From positions 1 to 6,799 of the forward strand of contig JAUVQP010000089.1 of NCBI GenBank assembly GCA_030598075.1: a DNA stretch of 6,799 nucleotides. Direction: 5' to 3'. This DNA is from Miltoncostaeaceae bacterium. GTDB taxonomy: Bacteria; Actinomycetota; Thermoleophilia; Miltoncostaeales; Miltoncostaeaceae. This document shows positions 1-6,041 of the stretch, one piece after another (the first letter of the stretch is position 1; every line of letters starts with the position of its first letter). A model generated the notes under the pieces. That model ran no database searches and was not told where the DNA came from. It saw only the letters and a list, made by a program, of their open reading frames with translations. Both the position numbers and the translations under genes were made by a program.

Positions 1-885
1 CAGTTCAGGCGGCGCGGCGGGCGGTACGCGGCCGCGTCGCCCGCCACCTATCTGCGTATGCTTAACGCGTTCTACCGCGAGGTGAAGCGGGTGGATCGAC
101 GCGCGCGCATCGGTGGCGGAGTGACGGCCCCCATCGGGGACCGCTGCCCGTTCAACTGTCCCAACTCGTCCGACGATCGCGTGCCGCCGCTCGACTTCTG
201 GCGGGGCCTCACGGCCGGCAGGGCGCGCCCCCTCATGGACCGAGTCTCCCATCATCCCTATCCGGTCACGCGGCCTCGCAACGAGACCAGCCGGCGCGTG
301 TCGTACGTCGACCTCTACAACCTGTCGCGCCTCACCAACCTGCTCGCGCGGACCCGCGTGGGCGGAAAGCCGGTCTGGCTGACGGAGTTCGGCTTCGGAA
401 CGCGGCCAGTGCGCGAGTACCCCCTCTCCGTGTCGGAGGCGCAGCAGGCGGCGTTCCTGGTCGACGCGTACCGTCGGGTCGCCGACGATCCCAAGATCGA
501 GCTCTTCAGCTGGTTCCACTTTCGTGATCACCCGGCGTGGTCGTCGGGCCTCCGTCGCGCTGACGGACGTGCGAAGCCGTCGTCTCGTGCGTTCGCCTTT
601 CCGGTCGCGCCCACCCGGAGCGGCTCGGTGAGACCCGGCACACCCGTGCGCGTGCGTGGTCAGGCGCGCGTGGCCCGCCGCGCGGGCACGGTGCGGATCG
701 AGCGTCGCGACGCGCGTCGGTGGACCGTGGTGGCCCGGGCGCGCACCGATGCCACCGGCAGCTTTGTCGCGGTGGTGAGCGCCGGGCGCACGGCGCGCTA
801 TCGTGCTCGCTGGCTCGGGACGACCCGCCCCGGCGGCGCGGCGTTCCGCGTCAGCCGGAGTTTCGCGATCCGGGTCACCCGATGA
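1..885 (+). CDS. Glycoside hydrolase, clan GH-A-like (5' truncated), with C-terminal beta-sandwich domain
   Basis: The reading frame is open from base 1, so the true start lies left of the window; 294 residues are visible. The first ~200 resemble the C-terminal half of a clan GH-A TIM-barrel hydrolase. There is a Tyr-x-x-Met-Leu helix of the kind that follows the acid/base strand, a HHPYP segment (visible residues 84-88), and a strand reading VWLTEFGFGT, whose Glu (visible residue 129, codon 385-387) sits where the clan nucleophile is expected. A SWFHFRD strand (170-176) follows. The acid/base Glu, usually in an Asn-Glu-Pro motif, must be upstream and is not seen. Residues ~205-294 form an Arg/Val-rich beta-sandwich-like domain with a DATGSF turn, common in secreted actinobacterial enzymes. 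No signal peptide can be judged. The exact GH family (GH5 or GH39-like) and the substrate are unknown. It shares an ATGA overlap with the glycosylphosphotransferase gene, so its target is probably a surface glycan. Confidence 0.75.
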   Translation, partial: QFRRRGGRYAAASPATYLRMLNAFYREVKRVDRRARIGGGVTAPIGDRCPFNCPNSSDDRVPPLDFWRGLTAGRARPLMDRVSHHPYPVTRPRNETSRRVSYVDLYNLSRLTNLLARTRVGGKPVWLTEFGFGTRPVREYPLSVSEAQQAAFLVDAYRRVADDPKIELFSWFHFRDHPAWSSGLRRADGRAKPSSRAFAFPVAPTRSGSVRPGTPVRVRGQARVARRAGTVRIERRDARRWTVVARARTDATGSFVAVVSAGRTARYRARWLGTTRPGGAAFRVSRSFAIRVTR

Positions 886-2402
886 CGACCGTCCCCGGAA
901 AGCCCCCCGAGGCTGAGCGACCGCCGCCCGGCTCGCCGGTCGCCCGTCCCGTGCGGCGCGATCGCCGCTTCGCGCCCCTCCTGGCGGGTCCGGCGGGCAG
1001 CGCCGCGGTCCGGCGCGGCCTCTCGGTCTTGGTGCTCCTGCTGATCGACGTCACCGCCGCGTTCGCCGGCATCTATGCCTCGCTGGCGGCCAAGCTCGTC
1101 ATTCAGGACCAGCCCATCGACTCCGCGGCCATCTGGGTCGTGGAACGGAAGGCGCTTCCCCTGGCTGCGGCCACCATGATCCTGATCTTCGCCTGGAACC
1201 GCCTCTACGCGCAGCGCGAGGAGCGCCCCGGGGCGGCTCGCATCCTCAGCTCGACCGCGCTCGCCGTGGTGCTCGTGCTGGCCGTCACGGTCATCGCCGG
1301 ATGGAAGTTCGACAGCTACTACATCTTCTGGTCGTCCTGGATCCTCATCACCGTGCTGGTCATGGCGCTTCGCGCGAGCTACGAGAGCGTCACCGCTCTG
1401 GCGCTCGATGCGATGCGGTTCGAGCGGCGAGCCCTCCTTGTGGGCGAGGAGCCGTTGATCAACACCATCGCCGAGGGGCTCGAGCACTCCGAGAGCCGGC
1501 GCGGCGTGCCCTACCGCGTGGTCGGCCGGCGCGTGCTGACGCCCGGCGTCGGGCGCGAAGACGCTCGCGGCTTGGCGGGTGAGTTGGCTCGCGCGCTCGA
1601 CCCGGCCGAGGTTGACGAGGTCATCCTCACCGGCTCGCTGGGCGACTCCGAGGCCATCCTCGATCTGCTGGATGTCTGTCGCCGCCGCGGGCTGCCGGTT
1701 CGTCTGGCGCCGACGACCGCCCAGCTTCTGAGCCATTCGCTTCGCGCGGTGCCGGCGCCCGGCCTGCCGCTGTTCGAGCTGCGGCCACCCGTGCTGAGCG
1801 GCGCGGCGTTCCTCGGCAAGCGAGCCTTCGACCTGGTGGTGGGCTCGCTCCTTCTGGTGGTGGTGTCCCCGATCCTTGCGCTCGCCGCGATCGCCATCGC
1901 GCTGGAGGATCGCGGCCCGATCATGCACCGCAGCCGGCGCGTCGGCGTGGACGAGTCGGTGTTCACCTGCTTCAAGTTCCGCTCGATGAGCGTGGACGCC
2001 GAGTCACGCCAGGCCGAGCTCGAGCGACGCAACCAGGCCGACGGGCCGCTGTTCAAGATCCGGGACGACCCGCGCGTGACGCGGACGGGCCGCGTTCTTC
2101 GGCGCTTCTCCATCGACGAGCTGCCGCAGCTCGTCAACGTGCTGCGCGGCGAGATGTCGTTGGTGGGCCCGCGCCCGTTGCCGCAGCGCGACTACGAGCT
2201 GTTGGACACCCTGCACAAGAAGCGGTACATGGTGCTGCCCGGCCTCACCGGCCTGTGGCAGGTCAGCGGTCGGTCGAACCTGAGCTTCGAGGAGCTCATC
2301 CGGCTCGACTTCTACTACATCGAGTACTGGTCGATCTGGCTCGACCTCACCATCATCGCGCGCACCGTGCCGGTCATTCTGTCGCGGCGGGGGGCGTATT
2401 GA
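882..2402 (+). CDS. Exopolysaccharide biosynthesis polyprenyl glycosylphosphotransferase (WbaP/WcaJ-type)
   Basis: This integral membrane enzyme transfers a sugar-1-phosphate from a nucleotide sugar to undecaprenyl phosphate, the first membrane step of surface glycan assembly. It has 506 residues, usual for the full-length family. A proline-rich cytoplasmic N-terminus (1-45) precedes four hydrophobic segments near 46-68, 91-106, 121-140 and 146-164. A Rossmann-like CoA-binding-type domain covers ~182-285. A fifth hydrophobic helix (315-341) carries the Asp317/Pro330 pair expected of the re-entrant hairpin. The catalytic Bac_transf domain follows with KFRSM (365-369), DDPRVTRTGRVLRR, IDELPQ containing the catalytic-type dyad Asp412-Glu413, LVGPRPLP (427-434) and PGLTGLWQVSGRS. 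I chose ATG 882 because it gives the ATGA overlap with the preceding stop and a normal N-terminus; the frame is open further upstream only inside the hydrolase gene. Sugar specificity cannot be read from the sequence. Confidence 0.95.
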   Translation: MTTVPGKPPEAERPPPGSPVARPVRRDRRFAPLLAGPAGSAAVRRGLSVLVLLLIDVTAAFAGIYASLAAKLVIQDQPIDSAAIWVVERKALPLAAATMILIFAWNRLYAQREERPGAARILSSTALAVVLVLAVTVIAGWKFDSYYIFWSSWILITVLVMALRASYESVTALALDAMRFERRALLVGEEPLINTIAEGLEHSESRRGVPYRVVGRRVLTPGVGREDARGLAGELARALDPAEVDEVILTGSLGDSEAILDLLDVCRRRGLPVRLAPTTAQLLSHSLRAVPAPGLPLFELRPPVLSGAAFLGKRAFDLVVGSLLLVVVSPILALAAIAIALEDRGPIMHRSRRVGVDESVFTCFKFRSMSVDAESRQAELERRNQADGPLFKIRDDPRVTRTGRVLRRFSIDELPQLVNVLRGEMSLVGPRPLPQRDYELLDTLHKKRYMVLPGLTGLWQVSGRSNLSFEELIRLDFYYIEYWSIWLDLTIIARTVPVILSRRGAY

Positions 2403-2695
2403 CCGGCAACGGAGCGCCCGACCCAGACGAGCTTCTTCGCCGGCTTCAGAGCGCCGCGGGCGATCCCGCACTGCCCCCTCTGCGGTTGGCCGACGCAACA
2501 CCCTCGGACCGTCCCGGCCCCGTGGGACCGCTGGTGAGTGCGGTCCGCCGGGCCGTCCTTCGCCTGCTCGCGCCCGCGTTGGCGGACCTGCTGTCCCAGC
2601 TCGAGCGGGACCGGCACCGCGCGCTCGCCGACATCGAGCGGCTCGATGCCCGCGTCGCCGAGCTGGAGCGCGCCGAGCACCCCGACCGGCCGTGA
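2399..2695 (+). CDS. Small helical/coiled-coil protein in glycan operon, unknown function
   Basis: I do not recognise a named family. The likely start is TTG 2399, which overlaps the preceding TGA as TTGA and has a G-rich stretch (2389-2394) just upstream that could serve as a ribosome binding site; GTA precedes it in frame. This gives 98 residues. Residues 1-45 are Pro/Asp-rich and probably flexible. Residues 46-66 look like an amphipathic, Arg/Leu-rich helix, and 66-92 form a short coiled coil with Ile79, Leu82, Val86 and Leu89 in 3-4 spacing. No signal peptide, true membrane span, cysteine or catalytic motif is visible. Its stop overlaps the GTG of the GT4 gene. Short helical proteins or N-terminal extensions of this general look occur beside glycosyltransferases and methyltransferases in actinobacterial and chloroflexal glycan clusters; that link is from memory and inference. 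A scaffold or membrane-peripheral accessory role is possible but unproven. Confidence 0.7.
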   Translation: MTGNGAPDPDELLRRLQSAAGDPALPPLRLADATPSDRPGPVGPLVSAVRRAVLRLLAPALADLLSQLERDRHRALADIERLDARVAELERAEHPDRP

Positions 2696-3891
2696 GCCTG
2701 GCCTTCGTCGTCCAGCGCTTCGGCGCGGACGTCGCGGGGGGCGCCGAGGCTCTCTGCCGGCAGACGGCACATGCTCTGGCCGCGCGCGGCGAGGACGTGA
2801 CGGTCTACACGACGACCGCGCGCGACTACCTGGGCTGGGAACCCCACTTCCCCGCGGGCGAGAGTGACGACGAGGGGGTGCGCGTGTTGCGCTTCGACCC
2901 GCGTCCGGCCGATCCGGGACACGTGGGCGACCTGCTGCGCGTGCTCTCGGCCGGACGGGGCGACGACGCGATGGAGCGGGAGTGGGCGCTGGCGCAAGGG
3001 CCGGTGAGCCCGGACCTCCTGGCAGCCCTTCGCCGTGACGCCCCGCGCCACGGCGCTGTCGCGCTTTGGACCTACCTCTACGCCACGACTCAGCTGGCGA
3101 TGCCCATGGTGGCCGATCGCTCGGTTCTGGTGCCGCTGGCGCACGACGAGCCCATGTTCCGCTTTGGCCTCACCCGCGGCCTGGTACGCATGGCGGCGGC
3201 CTTGGCGTTCCTCACTCCCGAAGAGCGGCGTCTGGTGGACGACCTGCACGGTCTCGGGGACACGCCGTCCGCCGTGGTGGGCGCCGGCCTGTCCGCGGCG
3301 CCGCGCGGCGCCGCGCCGCGCGCGCGGGCGGAGCGCGAGCTGCCGGCGCGTTTCGCTCTTTACGTCGGCCGGGTGGACGCGGCCAAGGGAATCGACGAGC
3401 TGGTGCGAGCCCATGCGGTCCACCGCGCGGCCGGAGGTCCGTTGGGGTTGGTACTCGCCGGCCGCGCCGCCGGCCGCCTTCGCCTGCCCGAGTGGGTCGT
3501 CCGCACCGACTTCGTCGACGCGGCCGCGCGGGCCGATCTGCTTGCCGCGTGCGAGGTGGCCCTGCTTCCCTCGCGCCACGAGTCGCTGTCGCTGTCCGCC
3601 CTGGAAGCCTGGCAGGCGGGTCGTCCGACGCTCGCCAACGCGGCCTCCGAGGTGCTGGCGGGTCAGAGCGCCCGCTCCGGGGGCGGCCTGCTTTACGACG
3701 GCCGGACGAGCTACGCGCGCCAGCTCGCGCGGCTGGGCGCCGACCCGAGGCTGCGGGCGGTGCTCGGGGACGCGGGGCGACGCTTCACCGCGGAGTGGAC
3801 GTGGGACGCAGCGGTCGATCGCTGGCGGGAGTTGCTCGCCCGCGTCGGCTCCGTCCCGACGCGTCAGCCCGAGAGCAACTCGAAGCGGTAG
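2692..3891 (+). CDS. Glycosyltransferase family 4 (GT-B fold, retaining)
   Basis: This enzyme adds a sugar from a nucleotide-sugar donor to a growing, probably lipid-linked glycan at the cytoplasmic membrane face. The 399 residues match a usual GT4 length. The N-terminal domain opens with a beta strand and glycine loop (FVVQRFGADVAGGAEAL, residues 5-21), a helix, then VTVYTTTARDYLGWEPHFPAGE, typical of surface-glycan GT4 enzymes. The C-terminal donor domain begins at LYVGRVDAAKGIDELVRA (223-240). It contains the E-x7-E motif, Glu297 to Glu305, in HESLSLSALEAWQAGRP. Residues ~201-214 are an Ala/Pro/Arg linker between the two Rossmann lobes. The GTG start at 2692 overlaps the preceding stop as GTGA and places the first beta strand correctly. 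The last 28 bp overlap the 3' end of the convergent minus-strand gene. Donor, acceptor and linkage are unknown. Confidence 0.93.
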   Translation: MSLAFVVQRFGADVAGGAEALCRQTAHALAARGEDVTVYTTTARDYLGWEPHFPAGESDDEGVRVLRFDPRPADPGHVGDLLRVLSAGRGDDAMEREWALAQGPVSPDLLAALRRDAPRHGAVALWTYLYATTQLAMPMVADRSVLVPLAHDEPMFRFGLTRGLVRMAAALAFLTPEERRLVDDLHGLGDTPSAVVGAGLSAAPRGAAPRARAERELPARFALYVGRVDAAKGIDELVRAHAVHRAAGGPLGLVLAGRAAGRLRLPEWVVRTDFVDAAARADLLAACEVALLPSRHESLSLSALEAWQAGRPTLANAASEVLAGQSARSGGGLLYDGRTSYARQLARLGADPRLRAVLGDAGRRFTAEWTWDAAVDRWRELLARVGSVPTRQPESNSKR

Positions 3892-4361
3892 CCGCAGGTC
3901 GCCGCGCCGTCGGGCCGTCCGAAGCTTCGGGTCCAGCGGATTCGCTCCGGCGCGAAGAAGACGCTGGCCCATCCATGCCGGCGTCGGAGCGAGCCCCGGC
4001 ACCCCGGGGCCTCGCGGGCGAGGCCCGCGCGCTCGGTCATGGGCCAGACCCGGCAGTCCTCGACGTGGAGCGTGAATGCGCTCGCCCCGTCCAGCGCGCC
4101 CATGGCGGGGATGCCCATCAGGCGGTGGGCGTCCAACGTCAGCGGCAGAAACGCTCCGGCGTCGGCCACCTCCGGCTCACCGCGGTGGCGATGGAGCAGG
4201 CGCATCTCAATACGACCCATGCTCTCGATGACGTCCTCGTTGAGCGCCATGGCGGCGTCGATCCCGTGCGCGTCGCGCGCCTTCAGGAACCACTGGCCGT
4301 CGTGCGACCACCACAGCTTCAGGTACAGCTCGGCGCGCTCGGCGTCGGTCAGCTCATCCAT
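3864..4361 (-). CDS. DUF6125-like cytosolic protein
   Basis: A 165-residue soluble protein with no signal peptide or membrane segment. The N-terminal part, with LYLKLWWSHDGQWFLKARD (12-30), GIDAAMALNEDVIESMGRIEMR (33-54) and a later CRVWPM (103-108), resembles in pattern what I recall as DUF6125, a family of uncharacterised proteins sometimes placed near L-2-amino-thiazoline-4-carboxylate hydrolase-like proteins. Cysteines at 103, 121 and 156 lie in the C-terminal half where that family has conserved cysteines; a fourth expected one appears missing. The biochemical role is unknown. The ATG at 4359-4361 is the likely start, with AGGGGG 13 nt upstream (4375-4380) as a rather distant ribosome binding site. 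It lies 111 bp downstream of glnA on the same strand, and its 3' end overlaps the convergent glycosyltransferase gene by 28 bp. The coding call is firm; the family call rests on memory of motif spacing. Confidence 0.75.
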   Translation of the reverse strand: MDELTDAERAELYLKLWWSHDGQWFLKARDAHGIDAAMALNEDVIESMGRIEMRLLHRHRGEPEVADAGAFLPLTLDAHRLMGIPAMGALDGASAFTLHVEDCRVWPMTERAGLAREAPGCRGSLRRRHGWASVFFAPERIRWTRSFGRPDGAATCGYRFELLSG

Positions 4362-4393
4362 GACGTCGCTCTCACCCCCTCCGCGCGCCGGAG

Positions 4394-4461
4394 AAAAAGG
4401 GCTGACTGGAACCAGCCGTGGCCCTCGACGACCGCGCCGAAGCGAGACGGCGCGGTCGTCG
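4394..4461 (-). terminator. Probable glnA transcription terminator / intercistronic hairpin
   Basis: On the minus strand, 11 nt after the glnA stop, a perfect 14-bp inverted repeat (arms 4448-4461 and 4426-4439, eight-base loop 4440-4447) forms a very GC-rich hairpin. Further on, a shorter GGCTG/CAGCC stem is followed directly by five T residues (4394-4398 on the plus strand as A). The combination looks like a rho-independent terminator, although the strong stem is 27 nt from the T-tract. The same-strand DUF6125-like gene begins only 32 nt after the T-tract. The hairpin may therefore allow partial read-through or protect the glnA mRNA end rather than stop transcription fully. Confidence 0.65.
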
Positions 4462-4472
4462 GAAGGGTCAGA

Positions 4473-5795
4473 TCAGAGGACAGGCAGGTTGTTCTCCAGC
4501 TCCCAGGGAGTGACCTGGAGCCGAAACTCGTCCCACTCGGCCCGCTTCAGCGCAACGTAGCGGTCGTGGATGTGGTCGCCGAGCGTCCGCTTGAGGAACT
4601 CGGAGTGGGCGCCGACTTCGATGGCCTCGCCCAGCGTCTCGGGAAGAGACTCGATGCCCGCCGTCTCGCGCTCGTCGGGTGTGAGGTCGTAGAGGTTGCG
4701 CTCCATCGGCGCATTGAGCTCGTAGCCGTGCTCGATGCCGTCGAGCCCGGCCTGGAGCAGCGCGGCGAAGGTGAGGTATGGGTTGCACGCGGGGTCGGGG
4801 CAGCGGAACTCGGCCCGCGTGGCCGTCTCCTTGCCGGGGTGGTAGAGCGGCACCCGTATGAGGGCCGAGCGGTTGCGCCGGCTCCAGGCTGTGTAGACGG
4901 GGGCCTCGTAGCCGGGGACGAGGCGCTTGTAGGAGTTGACCCACTGCGCGAACACGCACGAGAACTCGCGGGCGTGGCGCAGCAGCCCCGCGATGAACGA
5001 CTTGCCCTCCGCCGAGAGGAAGTACTCATCGCTCGCGTCGAAGAAGGCGTTCTTGCTCCCGCGGAAGAGGCTCTGGTGGACGTGCATGCCCGAGCCGTTC
5101 TCGCCCATGAGCGGCTTCGGCATGAACGTCGCGTAGCAGCCGTGCGTGCTCGCGACCTCCTTGACGATGGTCCGGTAGGTCATGACGTTGTCGGCCATCG
5201 CGAGCCCGTCGGCGTAGCGCATGTCGATCTCGTGCTGGCTGGGGCCGACCTCGTGGTGGCTGTACTCCACGCGGATGCCGACTGCCTCGAGCGCGAGCAC
5301 CATGTCGCGGCGCAGGTCGCTCGCGGCGTCGAGCGTCGTGAGGTCGAAGTAGCCGCCCCGGTCGAGGACCTCCGTGCCCTGGTCGTCCTGGAACAGGAAG
5401 AACTCGAGCTCGGGCCCCAGGTAGAAGTGATCGAAGCCCATCGACCCGGCGCGCTCCAGGGCGCGGCGCATGACGTAGCGGGGGTCGCCCACATACGGAT
5501 CGCCGTCGGGCGTCTTGATGTCGCAGATCATGCGTGCGACCGCTTGCTCGCGCGGGCGGTACGGGAGGATGGTGAAGGTCGATGTGTCGGGCCACGCCAC
5601 CATGTCGGATTCTTCGATCGGGTTGAACCCGGTGATGGAGCTGCCGTCGAAGCCCATTCCTTCGGTCAGGGCGTTGTCGAGTTCCTCTCGGGTGACGGCG
5701 AAGCTCTTCAGCTGGCCAAGCACATCCGTGAACCAGAGGCGGATGAATTTGACGTTGCTCCGCTCGACCTCAGCGACGACCTCTTCGTTGGTCAC
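4473..5795 (-). CDS. glnA: Type I glutamine synthetase (GSI-alpha size class)
   Basis: This cytosolic dodecameric enzyme makes glutamine from glutamate, ammonia and ATP, the entry point of nitrogen assimilation. From GTG 5795 it has 440 residues, close to Bacillus-type GlnA (444) and shorter than the GSI-beta enzymes. Key sites are present: the Asp50 loop in GFDGSS (48-53); metal ligands Glu129 and Glu131 in LGPELEFFLF; HHEVGPSQHE with Glu182 and Glu189; NGSGMHVHQSL with His238; KRLVPGYEAP with Arg291 and the flap Glu297; Arg309; and EFRCPDPACNPYL with Glu329 and Arg331. NLYDLTPDE places Tyr369 at the position adenylylated in GSI-beta enzymes. The B. subtilis feedback residue Arg62 corresponds to Pro59 here. 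I prefer GTG 5795 to GTG 5816, seven codons upstream, because AAAGGAG lies five bases before it. An intact catalytic set argues for true glutamine synthesis rather than a gamma-glutamylpolyamine synthetase, though that is inference. Confidence 0.96.
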   Translation of the reverse strand: MTNEEVVAEVERSNVKFIRLWFTDVLGQLKSFAVTREELDNALTEGMGFDGSSITGFNPIEESDMVAWPDTSTFTILPYRPREQAVARMICDIKTPDGDPYVGDPRYVMRRALERAGSMGFDHFYLGPELEFFLFQDDQGTEVLDRGGYFDLTTLDAASDLRRDMVLALEAVGIRVEYSHHEVGPSQHEIDMRYADGLAMADNVMTYRTIVKEVASTHGCYATFMPKPLMGENGSGMHVHQSLFRGSKNAFFDASDEYFLSAEGKSFIAGLLRHAREFSCVFAQWVNSYKRLVPGYEAPVYTAWSRRNRSALIRVPLYHPGKETATRAEFRCPDPACNPYLTFAALLQAGLDGIEHGYELNAPMERNLYDLTPDERETAGIESLPETLGEAIEVGAHSEFLKRTLGDHIHDRYVALKRAEWDEFRLQVTPWELENNLPVL

Positions 5796-5800
5796 GCACG

Positions 5801-5807
5801 CTCCTTT
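5801..5807 (-). promoter_or_regulatory. Ribosome binding site of glnA
   Basis: AAAGGAG on the minus strand lies five bases before GTG 5795. It is the strongest Shine-Dalgarno match in the window and decides the start, because the upstream in-frame GTG at 5816 would place this sequence inside the coding region. Confidence 0.85.
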
Positions 5808-5974
5808 CGTCAGCACGTCCGAACGATCATCCGCGGAACCTTCTCAGAACGCGCCCGCGGTCGCGCCGCCTCAGTCCGGCGGACGCCATATCGCCGGGTG
5901 CACACTACGGATCGCTCGTCGTGGTGACGCTGTCTACATGGACAAGCCACGCGCCTTCGCCTCGGCCACGGGGC

Positions 5975-5992
5975 CAAATATCGGGACATTTG
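5975..5992. promoter_or_regulatory. Candidate operator: 18-bp imperfect palindrome
   Basis: CAAATATCGGGACATTTG pairs seven of nine base pairs around its centre: the CAAAT/ATTTG outer arms and an inner TC/GA pair. It sits in the AT-rich part of the divergent region, 49 bp before the ATG at 6042 and 179 bp before the glnA start. It overlaps the weak minus-strand -10 candidate. Such symmetry fits a dimeric regulator site, possibly for the adjacent PucR-like protein. Function is inferred only from position and symmetry. Confidence 0.3.
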
Positions 5993-6041
5993 TTGCCATT
6001 TTCCATGCGGGCGTCTCCGAGCGGTGCAATCCTGCATCGCG

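Larger units (their letters stand above)
5796..6041. other. Divergent intergenic region between glnA and the regulator-like gene
   Basis: These 246 bases must hold the promoters of both flanking genes. Most is GC-rich, apart from an AT-richer stretch at about 5975-6006. No clear sigma-70 -35/-10 pair stands out on either strand. The best minus-strand candidate is TGGAAA (6001-6006) with GATATT (5978-5983) at 17 bp, each matching four of six consensus bases, which is weak. Minor symmetric elements occur at 5874-5884 (GTCCG/CGGAC arms around one base) and 5842-5850. I found no convincing actinobacterial GlnR box and no recognised riboswitch. Confidence 0.6.

Noticed and set aside
720..881. An upstream extension of the phosphotransferase to ATG 720
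   Set aside because: The added 54 residues lie wholly inside the hydrolase gene in another frame and are Arg/His/Gly-rich. ATG 882 with the ATGA overlap matches the junction style of the operon.
2446..4002. Long minus-strand open frame (518 codons) opposite the small protein and GT4 genes
   Set aside because: Its composition is Arg/Gly/Ala-rich without motifs, and it is antisense to well-supported glycan genes. It is a GC-driven shadow.
5796..5816. GTG 5816 as the glnA start, adding seven residues
   Set aside because: The strong AAAGGAG site lies downstream of it and is correctly spaced for GTG 5795. The extra residues do not belong to the usual GlnA N-terminus.
3066..5927. A very long plus-strand open frame (953 codons) running through the GT4 gene and antisense to glnA
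   Set aside because: It overlaps two firmly identified genes in other frames, its translation is Arg/Ala/Gly/Val-rich with no recognisable domain, and long stop-free shadow frames are expected in DNA of this GC content.
5921..5940. A possible actinobacterial GlnR box (GTGAC followed by TACAT)
   Set aside because: The spacing between the AC pairs does not fit the known GTnAC-type repeat arrangement, and only one half-site is reasonable.
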